64,000 nucleotides of DNA from CAWINH01 sp963837425 (GTDB lineage: Bacteria > Chloroflexota > Limnocylindria > QHBO01), in NCBI GenBank assembly GCA_963837425.1, contig CAWINH010000006.1, forward strand, positions 744,001 to 808,000, written 5' to 3'. Positions 16,085 through 25,209 of this stretch are shown one piece after another. The notes beneath the pieces were generated by a model. That model was not told where the DNA came from, made no database searches, and saw nothing but the letters and a program-made list of their open reading frames with translations. A program made the translations under genes and the position numbers. Position 1 is the first letter of the stretch, and every line of letters starts with the position of its first letter.

Positions 16085-17508
16085 GCATCGAGACCCGATT
16101 CGCCGGCGGCGCTGACGGGACGGTCCCGTATCGAGTGGACGGAGGCGGCGAGCACGACGTGCTCCTCGTCAGCGACTGGGGCTCGCCCTACGGCGAGCCG
16201 GGAGCTGGGGCCTTCGGCCGCTTCGCGGTTGCGATGGGCGAGCACGGCTCACGCCTGGTGACGATGCTGGACGGCACGGTTGGAGCCCGCGGTGCCGAGC
16301 CCGAGACCGCGCAGCGCATCGCCGCGGCACGGGCGGTGGCGGACCATGCCGGGCTCCAGGCCGCGACGGTCCTGGGCGTGGCCGACGGGGCACCGGTGGC
16401 GGCGGCACTGGCCGCCGCGGGCGCGCCGTTTGCGGAACGACTCGTGCTCTTCGACACGTTTCCGCTTGAGCACCGGGATCTCTGGGGGCTGGAGCGAGGC
16501 GAGGCCGCGGGACGGCTCACGACCATGACGAACGCCGAGGAGGTGCGCCGCCAGGTCAAGTCCGCCGACGCGGCGCTCGACTGGGTTCGGGGGATGTGGC
16601 GCACGGTCCGCGCCGAGGTGGAAGCCGACCCAGAGCTGCGCGAAAAGGTCCGGATCCCGGAGGAGGCGCAGCGCGCCATCCAACCCCTCCTCAGCGGGGA
16701 GCAGCGGTGGTCCGGCGGGATCGCGGACCTGTTGGAGAAGATCTCGCAGCTCGAGGGGACGACTGGCGGAGATGCCGTGTCGGCGCTGAGCGCGGTGGCC
16801 CTTCCCACCCTGGTGCTCGATGCCGGTGGCGCCGGAGCCGACAGAACGCCGGTCGAATCGCTGGGGCTCGAGGTGGCGGCGCGGATCCCCGGCTCGCGGC
16901 ACCGGACGGTGGCCGGGTCGGGGCGCTGGCCGTGGGCAGCGCCCGAGCTCACGCGCGACCTGTTTCCCGGCGGGCGGCCCGCGTCGCCGTCGCCGGCACC
17001 CGCGTCACACCCTCCGGAGCGCGTGCTCGCGACCGTCCTTTTCACTGACATCGTCGGATCCACCGAGCGCCTGGCGGCCATGGGTGACGCGGCCTGGCGG
17101 GACCTCCTGGATCGGCATAACCGGACGGTCCGGGCGCAGCTCGACCGGTCGGGGGGCCGGGAGGTCGACAACGCCGGCGACGGGTTCCTGGCCGCCTTCG
17201 AGGTGCCGGTCCAGGGCGTGCGCTGCGCCATGGCCATCCGGGACGCGGTCCAGGAGCTGGGCCTTGCGGTTCGCGCCGGCCTGCACACGGGGGAGTGCGA
17301 ACGGATCGGTTCTAACCTCGTCGGCATTGCGGTCCACATCGGCGCGCGGATCGCTGCGCAGGCGGGGGCGGGGCAGATCCTCGTCTCGGCCATCGTGCGT
17401 GACCTGACCGCCGGCTCGGGGATCGGCTTCGCGGAGCACGGCGTCACCAGCCTCAAGGGCGTGCCCGGCGACTGGCGCCTCTACGAGATCGCCGCATCCT
17501 CCGACTAG
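16081..17508 (+). CDS. Class III nucleotide cyclase fused to a degenerate alpha/beta-hydrolase domain
   Basis: 475 residues. The N-terminal part (about 10-300) follows the alpha/beta-hydrolase pattern, but the nucleophile elbow reads LGVADGAPVA, with Asp where Ser should stand in GxSxG, so it is probably non-catalytic and perhaps a sensor. The C-terminal CHD domain (315-475) has VLFTDIVGSTE (metal-binding Asp), VDNAGDGFLAAF (second metal Asp region), and AVHIGARIAAQA in the dimer-arm position. This resembles the mycobacterial hydrolase-cyclase fusions. The substrate-selecting residues differ from canonical cyclases, so ATP use is not certain. Confidence 0.85.
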   Translation: MSIETRFAGGADGTVPYRVDGGGEHDVLLVSDWGSPYGEPGAGAFGRFAVAMGEHGSRLVTMLDGTVGARGAEPETAQRIAAARAVADHAGLQAATVLGVADGAPVAAALAAAGAPFAERLVLFDTFPLEHRDLWGLERGEAAGRLTTMTNAEEVRRQVKSADAALDWVRGMWRTVRAEVEADPELREKVRIPEEAQRAIQPLLSGEQRWSGGIADLLEKISQLEGTTGGDAVSALSAVALPTLVLDAGGAGADRTPVESLGLEVAARIPGSRHRTVAGSGRWPWAAPELTRDLFPGGRPASPSPAPASHPPERVLATVLFTDIVGSTERLAAMGDAAWRDLLDRHNRTVRAQLDRSGGREVDNAGDGFLAAFEVPVQGVRCAMAIRDAVQELGLAVRAGLHTGECERIGSNLVGIAVHIGARIAAQAGAGQILVSAIVRDLTAGSGIGFAEHGVTSLKGVPGDWRLYEIAASSD

Positions 17509-17565
17509 GAGATCGGGGACTGTGGCATGCTCAACCAGTTCAGCGGGGGAGCAGGAGGAGAGACG

Positions 17566-18166
17566 GTGACCGAACGCATCGCACAGCTGGACGCCATCGT
17601 GCGTCAGTTCGATCTCAACGCGCATCCCTTCTACCGCGACTGGCGGGCCGGCACGCTTTCGGTTGAACAGCTCGCGGAATACGCGGCCGAATGGGCGCCA
17701 TTCATCGCCGTCATCGACCGTGGGTGGGAGCGGATCGGCGAGTCCGCCTACGCCGCCGAAGAGCGCGAGCACGATGAGCTCTGGTCACATTTCCGCGCCG
17801 CGCTCGGACCGCGGGCCGCCGCGAGCATGGAGCGCCCCCAGAGCCGCACGCTGCTGGCGGTGGGAGAGCAGGCCTTCGCGGAGATCCCCGAGACGCTCGG
17901 AGCGCTGTACAGCTTCGAGGTCCAGCAGCCGGCCACCGCGCAGAGCAAGCTGGCCGGTCTCCGCGAGCACTACGCGGGAATGGTCGACGATACCGCCCAG
18001 ACCTATTTCCAGCGTCCACGCCGAGGAGACCGACGAGCCCGCAATGCTGGCCGACCGCATCGATCGCCTCTCCGACGCCGAGTTCGCGCGAGCGAAGACG
18101 GCGTGCGCGGTGTTCAGCGCGGCTGCCTGGGGAGCCCTGGACGGCGTCTACTACACCGAGTCCTAG
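17566..18166 (+). pseudogene. TenA/PqqC-like (iron-containing redox enzyme family) gene with a frame break
   Basis: GTG 17566 has an excellent AGGAGGAGA site upstream; an earlier ATG at 17527 is less likely. The first about 150 residues are helical (HPFYRDWRAGTLSVEQLAEY, then EREHDELWSHF). After GMVDDTAQTYFQ the frame is lost near 18013. One base further on, the typical ending VHAEETDEPAMLADRID and GALDGVYYTES continues to TAG 18166. One extra C explains the break. Family members (CADD/PqqC/TenA-like) bind iron or flavin substrates; the His/Glu ligands lie on both sides of the break. It may be a mutation or an assembly error. Confidence 0.72.
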
Positions 18167-18197
18167 CCTCGGCGCGACGCGCCGGGCCACGCGCCCA

Positions 18198-18327
18198 GGT
18201 GTGCGCCGCGTGAACGCATCGGACACCGAAGGCTCTGTTCCCGGCCGGAATGTCACGCTCGTGCACGCTGCGGCCCTCGGGGCCCTGATTTCGAGTTCTC
18301 GATCGCCGATGTGCACACCTGGCGCAC
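18198..18327. repeat. Copy of a 150-bp-type element with inverted ends (third copy)
   Basis: Starts GTGTGCGCCG with ACGCATCGG 5 nt later, has CGTGCACG in the middle, and ends with the 22-mer CCGATGTGCACACCTGGCGC plus AC (18306-18327), identical to the end of the copy at 37031-37052. GATTTCGAG precedes that end in both. Its first arm shares CATCGGACACCGAAG with the reverse complement of the other copy's end. No open frame or transposase. Confidence 0.65.
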
Positions 18328-18395
18328 AGCCTGGCGTGGATCCGATCAGACGACGCATCTCGCAGCGCACTGCGGCGCTCCCGTATCCTGCTGCC

Positions 18396-19052
18396 GTGGC
18401 CTCGTCAAGCATCCGCCCGTTAGCCGTTGCCATGGCGACCTACGCCATTGCGATGGCGTACCTCGAGTCGGCCGTGGTCGTCTACCTCCGCGCCGCGCTG
18501 GGCCTGACGACGGGCGACGTCTTCCCGGTGAGCTTCGTCTCGGCCGGCAACCTCGGCTGGATCGAGGTCGGGCGGGAGGCGGCGACGATGCTGATGATCG
18601 GCGGCGTGGCCTGGATCGCCGGCCGCAGCCCGCTCGAGCGCCTGGCCTGGGCCGCGGCCGTCTTCGGGATCTGGGACATCGGCTACTACGCGTGGCTGTG
18701 GGTCTTCTCCGGGTGGCCAACCAGCCTCGAGACGTGGGACCTGCTGTTCCTCCTGCCCGCGCCCTGGGCCGGGCCGGTATGGGCGCCGATCACCGTCAGC
18801 GTCGGGCTCGTCGGCTTTGGATTGGCCTATGCGGCGCGCCTGCGGGCCGGGATCGTCGTGCACCTCACGCGCCGGCGCCTGGGAGTGTTGCTGCTCGGCG
18901 GGTTGGTCGTGGTCGTGAGCTTCCTGCTGAACGCCGGCCTCGTGCTCGACGGCGGCACGCCGCGCGACTTTGCCTGGCCGATCTTCGCGCTCGGGATGGC
19001 GATTGGCATGGTCGCCGCCGCCGCTCCGCTGAGGCCTGCCGCCAACGCCTGA
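18396..19052 (+). CDS. Multi-pass membrane protein of unknown function
   Basis: 218 residues from GTG 18396; ATG 18432 is an alternative but would cut the first helix. About six hydrophobic helices, for example LAVAMATYAIAMAYLESAVV and LGVLLLGGLVVVVSFLLNAG. Aromatic-rich loops include GIWDIGYYAWLWVFSGW. No catalytic motif or family is recognised with confidence. It follows the 130-bp repeat element and precedes dps on the same strand by 99 bp. Confidence 0.65.
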   Translation: MASSSIRPLAVAMATYAIAMAYLESAVVVYLRAALGLTTGDVFPVSFVSAGNLGWIEVGREAATMLMIGGVAWIAGRSPLERLAWAAAVFGIWDIGYYAWLWVFSGWPTSLETWDLLFLLPAPWAGPVWAPITVSVGLVGFGLAYAARLRAGIVVHLTRRRLGVLLLGGLVVVVSFLLNAGLVLDGGTPRDFAWPIFALGMAIGMVAAAAPLRPAANA

Positions 19053-19151
19053 TCCCGGTCGACCCCCAGGCTGTGGGCCGACCGGCACTGTTCACCGCCC
19101 GCCTGGCGAGCCACCGTGGTGGCAGCCAATCATGCGCGCGAGGTGGAAGAA

Positions 19152-19634
19152 ATGACCCAGGCACTCCAGCCCGACTACGAAGTGGAAACAATCGACGAGG
19201 CGCACGCCCTGCAGGCGACGCTCGTCGAGCTCATAGACCTGAGCCTGCAGGCCAAGCAGGCGCACTGGAACGTGGTAGGCCCGGCCTTCAAGCCGGTCCA
19301 CGAGTTCCTCGACGAGCTCACCGACGCGTACCGCGGCTGGTACGACGACGTTGCCGAGCGCCTCACGGCGATCGGCGTCTCACCTGATGGGCGCGTCGCA
19401 ACCGTGCACGGCTCGACGCTGCTCGAGGCGTTCGCGCCGGGCCCGATGGTCACGAGCGACGTCCTGATCGGCATGGATCAGCGCGTGACCGGCCTGGCGT
19501 CCCGGGTCCGCGAGCGGGCCGAGGCCGCCGGCGAGGACCTGGCCACCCAGGACCTGTTCATCGAGATCCTCCGCGGCCTCGAGAAGCAGCGCTGGATGAT
19601 CCGCGCCCACCTCAGGATCGGGGCTGCAGGGTAA
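19152..19634 (+). CDS. dps: Dps ferritin-like DNA-protection protein
   Basis: 160 residues from ATG 19152 (GTG 19116 is in frame but has no better site). Dps forms a 12-mer that oxidises and stores iron with peroxide. The intersubunit ferroxidase ligands are visible: His38 (KQAHWNVVG), His50 (KPVHEFLDEL), and Asp65/Glu69 (WYDDVAER). Its last 23 nt overlap the convergent penicillin-acylase gene. Confidence 0.93.
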   Translation: MTQALQPDYEVETIDEAHALQATLVELIDLSLQAKQAHWNVVGPAFKPVHEFLDELTDAYRGWYDDVAERLTAIGVSPDGRVATVHGSTLLEAFAPGPMVTSDVLIGMDQRVTGLASRVRERAEAAGEDLATQDLFIEILRGLEKQRWMIRAHLRIGAAG

Positions 19635-22161
19635 GGACCTCCCTGGTCGCGGCGGCGACCGCATCGGCGCCGTAGGGCCAGGCGATCGTTTCGCCGCGAG
19701 CCCACAGCTTCGACTGGTCGTCGTAGTGCCCGTCGAAAGCGTGCCCGCTGGCGCCGGTCAGGTTGATCCAGCGCGAGGCGTCGAGATCGGAGAGGTCCAC
19801 CACCATCCGCATCGAGGGCGCCAGCTGGACCTCGTAGCCGTCGGCCGCCGACCACGATGTGGCGTCCACGATCTCGGTACCGCCGCCGAGCTCGAGCGGG
19901 CCGCGGTTGAAGAGCCACTCGATGGGCCCGATCCCGGACTCGCCAAAGGAGGCATTGCGCAGCTCGAGGGTGTGGAGCCGCCCCCACTGCCATGAGCCGG
20001 GGTTGCTGCCCAGCGATCCTCGCAGCTCATCGGCGGCGTCACGAAGCGCGTCCGCCAGGATCGTGTCGCGATCCTCTCGCACGGCGGGCGTCGTCACGTC
20101 GTCCCACCACGCATTGCTCGGGTCCGCCACGAGCCGGCGCACGAGCTCGATCCACCGATCCCCGCCGTTCGGCTGCGCCTCGGGTGGCAGCCCGGCCAGC
20201 TCGTCGCCGAAGGTCAGCGTCAGGAGGTGCCGCCAGACCGCGTTGAACTCCGCTGCCGCGGCGGAGTTCGCCGACTCCCGGCCGTCCCATCCCTCGAGCA
20301 GTGCCTGCGCGTCGCGGGCCGCGCCATCGTCGGGACCGTCGAGAGGCACCGACAACAGCGCCGGAACGAGGAAGTCGGCGAGCGGGCTGCGCTGGTCGAA
20401 GTCGATCGTCAGCGCCCCGGCCGCGTCGAGCGGGGAGGCTGCCGCAACGAGGTCAACGAGCCTCGCGGCTCGCTGGCCGCGATCCCAGTCATCGGTCAGG
20501 TGGTAGGGGTAGTCGGGGCCGATCACCGCGTTGTTGGCGGTGACGATGTAGCCCGCCGCCGGGTCGAGCGTCCAGGGCAGCTCGTCGAACGGGATATAGC
20601 CGCGCCAGTCGTAGGCCGGATCCCAGCCGGGGGCCGGCCAGTTGCCATCGCCGGCGCCGCGGATCGGGATCTTCCCGGGCGCCTGGTAGCCGATATGGCC
20701 GTCCACGTCGGCGTACAGCATGTTCTGGGACGGCACCTCGAAGCTGCGTGCCGCAGTCCGGAAGTCGTCGAAGTTCTGGGCCGCGTCGAGGAGGAAGAGG
20801 GCATCCATCGTGCGTCCCGGGTCGAGCGCCGTCCAGCGCAGCGCGACGTTCGGGGCCGCCGTGCCAGGCCGCTGGCTGCCGGCCGGCTCTGGCGCCTCGG
20901 CGCCCACGCTGACGAGGGTGTCCCACACGTCCGAGAGGAGCGGCCCATGGCCCGTGCTGCGGATCCGGATCGTGACCGGATCGTCCCCGGCGACCTTGAT
21001 CGTCTCGGTGCGGACCTCGAGCGGCAGCATCTCGTCGCCGACCCGGTAGGTGTCGCCCTGCACATCCTCGAGGTAGAGGTCGCTGACGTCGGGCCCGAGG
21101 TTGGTGAAGCCCCAGGCGATCCGGTTGTTGTGGCCGATGACGACGCCGGGGACGCCCGAAAAGCTGAAGCCCGATACGTCGAAGGGGCAGGCGTCACCGA
21201 GGTTGGCGCAGTGCAGGCCGACCTGGTACCAGATGCCTGGCATCGACGGCCCGAGGTGCGGGTCGTTGACGAGGAGCGGCTTGCCGCTCACCGTTCGCGA
21301 GCCGGCGACCGCGAACGAGTTCGAGCCGATCCCGATGCCGCTGCCGAGCGCCGCCGGCAGCCCCTCGACGAGCCGACTGATCTCGGTCATGCGGGCCGCG
21401 ACGCCCGCAACCTCGCCATCCCCCGCGGATGCCGGTGGCCTGGCGGCCGCTGACGGTCCGGTTCCCTGCGCGCTGACGATCACCGGGCTGTGGTCGTACG
21501 GATATGGCGCGAAGAAGTCGTTGAGCTGCGCGTCGTCGAGGCGGGTCGCGAGCTGCACGCGAGCGATCTCGTCGTCCATGTTGCCGCGCAGGTCCCAGGC
21601 CATCGCCTTCAGCCAGGCGACCGAGTCGGCCGGTGTCCAGGGCTCCGGCTTGTAGCCCGGGGTCTGGAGTCCGAGGACCGCGTATTCCAGGCTGATGCCG
21701 GCGCCGGAGTGCTGACCCAGGTAGGCGTTCACCCCGTCGGCGTAGGCCTGGAGGTAGGCGCGCGTGTCGGGCGACAGGAGTGGCAGCTCGGCCTCGGCGG
21801 TGCGCCGCCAGCCGAGCGTTCGGATGAAGGTGTCGGTGCCCAGCTGCGACGCGCCAAACAGCTCCGACAGGCGGCCGGAGGTGACGTGGCGGCGGAAATC
21901 CATCTCCCAGAATCGATCCTGGGCGTGCACGAACCCCTCTGCCATGAACAGGTCATGGGCCGTCTCGGCGGTGATCTGCGGGATGCCCCACGCGTCGCGC
22001 GCCACCTGGACCGGGGCGTCGAGGCCGTCGAGGTCGATCGTGCCGGTCGTCTGCGGAAACGAGGCGCGAACCGTCAGTACGCCGTACGCGCCGGCCGCGA
22101 GCACCAAGAACAGCACGACGAGCAGCACCACGAGGCCAATGAGGCGAAGTCGTCGACGCAT
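19612..22161 (-). CDS. Penicillin acylase-family N-terminal nucleophile hydrolase
   Basis: 849 residues from ATG 22161. A membrane anchor/signal (VVLLVVLFLVLAAGAYGVL, about 11-29) leads into an alpha chain (VQVARDAWGIPQITAETAHD, AEGFVHAQDRFWEMDFRR), a spacer, and the cleavage site before Ser280 (GIGIG then SNSFAVAG), the N-terminal nucleophile after self-processing. NDPHLGPSMPGIWY is a conserved beta-chain motif. Homologues cleave side chains of beta-lactams, acyl-homoserine lactones or other amides; the natural substrate is not evident. Confidence 0.9.
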   Translation of the reverse strand: MRRRLRLIGLVVLLVVLFLVLAAGAYGVLTVRASFPQTTGTIDLDGLDAPVQVARDAWGIPQITAETAHDLFMAEGFVHAQDRFWEMDFRRHVTSGRLSELFGASQLGTDTFIRTLGWRRTAEAELPLLSPDTRAYLQAYADGVNAYLGQHSGAGISLEYAVLGLQTPGYKPEPWTPADSVAWLKAMAWDLRGNMDDEIARVQLATRLDDAQLNDFFAPYPYDHSPVIVSAQGTGPSAAARPPASAGDGEVAGVAARMTEISRLVEGLPAALGSGIGIGSNSFAVAGSRTVSGKPLLVNDPHLGPSMPGIWYQVGLHCANLGDACPFDVSGFSFSGVPGVVIGHNNRIAWGFTNLGPDVSDLYLEDVQGDTYRVGDEMLPLEVRTETIKVAGDDPVTIRIRSTGHGPLLSDVWDTLVSVGAEAPEPAGSQRPGTAAPNVALRWTALDPGRTMDALFLLDAAQNFDDFRTAARSFEVPSQNMLYADVDGHIGYQAPGKIPIRGAGDGNWPAPGWDPAYDWRGYIPFDELPWTLDPAAGYIVTANNAVIGPDYPYHLTDDWDRGQRAARLVDLVAAASPLDAAGALTIDFDQRSPLADFLVPALLSVPLDGPDDGAARDAQALLEGWDGRESANSAAAAEFNAVWRHLLTLTFGDELAGLPPEAQPNGGDRWIELVRRLVADPSNAWWDDVTTPAVREDRDTILADALRDAADELRGSLGSNPGSWQWGRLHTLELRNASFGESGIGPIEWLFNRGPLELGGGTEIVDATSWSAADGYEVQLAPSMRMVVDLSDLDASRWINLTGASGHAFDGHYDDQSKLWARGETIAWPYGADAVAAATREVLTLQPRS

Positions 22162-22190
22162 CGCGCGAAGGGTACGCGCTGCAGGAGCGA

Positions 22191-22595
22191 TCAGTCCGCT
22201 CTCGGCGGCAGCGGCTCCAGCGGAAGCCCGGCCGTACGCCAGGCGGAGTACCCGCCAATCACGTCGGTCGTGTCGCTCCTCCCCATTTCCTGGAGGGTGG
22301 CCGCCGCCAGGCTCGAGGAGTAGCCATCGGCGCACAGGATGACGAGCGGTCGCGCGCTGTGGCTGATCCGCGGGTCGTCATGGCCGGAGCTCGGGTCTGC
22401 CCGCCAGAAGAGGACGGACAGCGGAGCGTGAACCGACCCGGGGATCACGCCGTCACGGTCGCGCGCGTCGGCACAGCGGGTGTCCACCAGGGTGATCTCC
22501 GAACGCTGCAGCGCCTCCCACGTCCGGTGCGGCGTCATGCGATCCAAGCCGGCACGGGCCCGCTCGAGCAGGCCGCCGGCGGTGAGGGGCGGCAT
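22191..22595 (-). CDS. Single-domain rhodanese-like protein
   Basis: 134 residues. A rhodanese domain with the active-site loop VILCADGYSSSLAA (Cys88) and the usual VDTRCADARDRDGVIPGS start. Probably a persulfide carrier or sulfurtransferase. A 5-bp gap separates it from the ACT gene upstream on the same strand, and 29 bp from the acylase downstream, so the three are likely co-transcribed. Confidence 0.87.
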   Translation of the reverse strand: MPPLTAGGLLERARAGLDRMTPHRTWEALQRSEITLVDTRCADARDRDGVIPGSVHAPLSVLFWRADPSSGHDDPRISHSARPLVILCADGYSSSLAAATLQEMGRSDTTDVIGGYSAWRTAGLPLEPLPPRAD

Positions 22596-22600
22596 CCGGC

Positions 22601-23017
22601 CTATTGTCGGGCTGCCGTCAACGACTCCCGGTGCTCGAGACGGAGTGCTGCCGCCGCCTTCGCCTCGTCGTCAACCGCGAAGGCCATCTCCACGACTCCC
22701 GGCCGTCGTCCGACGCACAGCGTCCCCAGCACGTTCACCCCCGCGGCGGCCAGCCGCTCGGCGACATCGGCCAGGCCGCCAGGCCGATCGGGGACGGGGA
22801 CGACGACCGCATCCCCCTCGATGAAATCATGCCCGAGGCCCCGCAGCACCTCGCGCATCGCCTGATCGTCGCTCGGGGTCACGAAGGCGCAGGAGAGGGG
22901 CCCCGCGCCGACGCAGGCGAGGTGCTGAATGTCGATACCCCGAGTGGCGAGCGCCCGTGCGAGGTGCGCCAGCTCCCCGGGATGGTTCTCGAGCTGGATG
23001 ACGAACTGTTTGACCAT
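22601..23017 (-). CDS. Tandem ACT-domain protein
   Basis: 138 residues from ATG 23017. Two ACT modules: VIQLENHPGELAHLARALAT (about 5-24) and VVPVPDRPGGLADVAERLAA (about 72-91). Both have the ligand-loop pattern (N/D)xPGxL typical of amino-acid-binding regulatory domains. No enzyme domain is attached, so it may be a sensor or a trans-acting regulatory subunit. Divergent from the hydrogenase operon with a 206-bp gap. Confidence 0.85.
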   Translation of the reverse strand: MVKQFVIQLENHPGELAHLARALATRGIDIQHLACVGAGPLSCAFVTPSDDQAMREVLRGLGHDFIEGDAVVVPVPDRPGGLADVAERLAAAGVNVLGTLCVGRRPGVVEMAFAVDDEAKAAAALRLEHRESLTAARQ

Positions 23018-23123
23018 CACCCGATCTCCGATTCGCTCCGCCGCGTCCAATTGGACAGCTCGCGTCGTGAGGCAGATAGAGCCGAACGTCCCGAAACGGC
23101 GATAGAGGCGCGGCGGGGGGATC

Positions 23124-23150
23124 GTCCGGGGGTCCAAAGGGCCCCCGGAC
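23124..23150. other. Strong hairpin in the leader region of the hydrogenase operon
   Basis: GTCCGGGGGTCC (23124-23135) pairs with GGGCCCCCGGAC (23139-23150), 11 of 12 pairs, around an AAA loop. It sits 74 bp before the first hydrogenase gene. It could be a leader structure or an operator; no U-run follows. Confidence 0.5.
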
Positions 23151-23223
23151 GTCCACCGTTTGGCACTCCCGGCAGCGAAACGCTGGCCGTAGCCTCGAAA
23201 TCGATCGGGGGCGATGCACGAGG

Positions 23224-25209
23224 GTGAATGACGCGTTCCTGAGCTTGGCCGCCCTCGGGCTGCTGGGCGTACCGGTCCTGGGGGCCGTCCTGCTGTGGCT
23301 GCTGCCGCGCGCTCGCGGAGGAGCGCGGCTGGCGATCACGCTGCCGGCGGTTGCGCTCCTGGGTGCCGGCCTCGTCGGCGCTGTCGGAGCGATGGCATCG
23401 CAGGGGGCAACCGGAGCTGTCGTCCCCCTCGGCGCCGCCGAGCCCCACCAGGCGATCGCCTCCGTGCTCTGGACGCTCGCCACCGTCGCGCTCTCCGGCC
23501 TCTTCGTGGTCATCGCGCTCCGCGCGCGGAGCGCCGGGCTGCTGGGCCTCGCCGTGCTGCAGGCTGCGGTCGCCGTCCCGTCCGCGACACGAGAGCTGGT
23601 TTCCGGGCCGCCGGAGAGGGCCGGCGCCGGGCTGCTCCTCGACCCCCTCTCCCTCGCGCTCCTCATGGTGTCGGTGACCGTCGGCGGCCTGATCGTCGTC
23701 TACTCGCTCGGCTACGAGCCGGAGCACCTCCATCACGCCGGTCTCGACGAGCGGCGGACGAATCAGTTCCTCGCCTGGTTGCTCGTCTTCCTGGCCTCGA
23801 TGCACCTGCTGGTACTCGCCGACGACCTGCAGCTGCTCGCGGTGGGCTGGGAGATCACCACGCTGTGCAGCTATCTCCTCATCGGGTTCGACCGCACGCC
23901 GGAGGCGACGGACGCCGCGCGGCGGGCGCTCGCCTACAACCTGTTCGGAGGCGCCGCGCTGGCCGCCGCGATATGGACCGCCGGCTCGAACGCAACGATG
24001 AGCGAGCTGCTCACGCGGCCGCAGGGCGGGGTCCTGGCCCTCGTGGTCGCCGGAATGGCGGTCGCCGCCGCGACGAAGTCGGCGCTCGCCCCGTTCCATC
24101 CGTGGCTGCTCGGCGCCATGGTCGCGGCCGCGCCGGTCTCCGCCCTGCTCCACGCGAGCACCATGGTGAAGGCCGGCTCGTACCTGCTGCTCCGGCTCTC
24201 ACCGCTGCTGGCCGGCAGCTCGCTCGGTCTGATGGTGGCCATCCTCGGTGGCTTCAGCTTTGCGATGGCGGCGCTCCTCGCGCTGCGCGAACGTGACCTC
24301 AAGCGGGTGCTCGCGCTCTCCACCGTTGCGTCCCTTGGGCTGATCGCGGCCGCGGCCGGGATGGGCTCACCGGTCGCGCTGGCCGCGGGGATCGTCTTCC
24401 TGCTGCTCCACGCGTTCGCCAAGGGCCTTGCCTTCCTGGTCATCGGCGCCACCGAACAGGCCACGGGCACCCGCGATCTCGAGTCGCTGGTCGGTCTCGG
24501 GCGGGCGCGGCCCCGGCTCGCCGGCCCGTTCATCCTCGCCGCCGCCGCTATGGCCCTGCCACCGTTCGGGATCGCCGCCACGAAATGGGCGCTGCTCGTC
24601 GCCGGCAGCGCGGACCTCCCCGTCGTCATCCTGCTCGCCGTCGGCGCGGCCACGAACGTGGCGCTCTGGACGGCCGTGGTCGCACGGATGCTCGTCCGTC
24701 GCCCCGTGGACCTGCCGCGCGGCGAGCCGCGACAACGATCGGTGCGCCTCTCCGTGGCCGGGCTCTCGATCGGCACGGTGGCCGGGCTCCTCGTCGCCGG
24801 CCCCCTCGCCGCGGCGCTCGGCGATCCGGCCGCGGTCCGTGCCTTCGGGCATGCGGGGCCCCTGGCCGGCGGGCTGGACCTTCGCGCCCTCGGCGGTGTC
24901 TTCCCCGTCCTGCCGCTCGTCGTGGCGGGCGCGGCGCTTGCGGTGGTCGCGGCCATGCTCGTCCGCCGCCTGCAGATCAATCCTGAGCCGTACCTCGGCG
25001 GGACGAACGTGAGCGTCGGGCAGCGCCCGGCCTTCCACGGACCGCGTGGGGACGCTCGGCTCGCGACCAGCGGCGGCTTCTACTGGGGCGCGGCGCTCGG
25101 CGGCGGCGATCCGTTCGCCACGCGGCAGTTCGTGGCGGTCGGCGGGTGGCTGCTGATCGGCGCGGTCGCCGCGTTGGCGCTCCTCCTGGCCACCGGGTGG
25201 GTTCTGTGA
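23224..25209 (+). CDS. hyfB: Group 4 hydrogenase proton-channel subunit, HyfB/NuoL/MrpA-like
   Basis: 661 residues from GTG 23224. A large antiporter-like subunit with about 14-16 helices and the proton_antipo_M core. The conserved channel residues are visible: Glu in LAVGWEITTLCSYLLIG, Lys in ATKSALAPFHPW, and ALLHASTMVKAGSYLL with the half-channel Lys. Family members couple ferredoxin or formate oxidation to ion pumping in complex I-related hydrogenases. First gene of a four-gene operon, sharing one base (TGATG) with the next. Confidence 0.9.
   Translation: MNDAFLSLAALGLLGVPVLGAVLLWLLPRARGGARLAITLPAVALLGAGLVGAVGAMASQGATGAVVPLGAAEPHQAIASVLWTLATVALSGLFVVIALRARSAGLLGLAVLQAAVAVPSATRELVSGPPERAGAGLLLDPLSLALLMVSVTVGGLIVVYSLGYEPEHLHHAGLDERRTNQFLAWLLVFLASMHLLVLADDLQLLAVGWEITTLCSYLLIGFDRTPEATDAARRALAYNLFGGAALAAAIWTAGSNATMSELLTRPQGGVLALVVAGMAVAAATKSALAPFHPWLLGAMVAAAPVSALLHASTMVKAGSYLLLRLSPLLAGSSLGLMVAILGGFSFAMAALLALRERDLKRVLALSTVASLGLIAAAAGMGSPVALAAGIVFLLLHAFAKGLAFLVIGATEQATGTRDLESLVGLGRARPRLAGPFILAAAAMALPPFGIAATKWALLVAGSADLPVVILLAVGAATNVALWTAVVARMLVRRPVDLPRGEPRQRSVRLSVAGLSIGTVAGLLVAGPLAAALGDPAAVRAFGHAGPLAGGLDLRALGGVFPVLPLVVAGAALAVVAAMLVRRLQINPEPYLGGTNVSVGQRPAFHGPRGDARLATSGGFYWGAALGGGDPFATRQFVAVGGWLLIGAVAALALLLATGWVL

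Noticed and set aside
23161..23185. Sigma-54 promoter (TGGCAC) before the hydrogenase operon
   Set aside because: TGGCAC is present, but the TTGC(A/T) -12 element is missing at the right spacing (GGCAGC is found instead).
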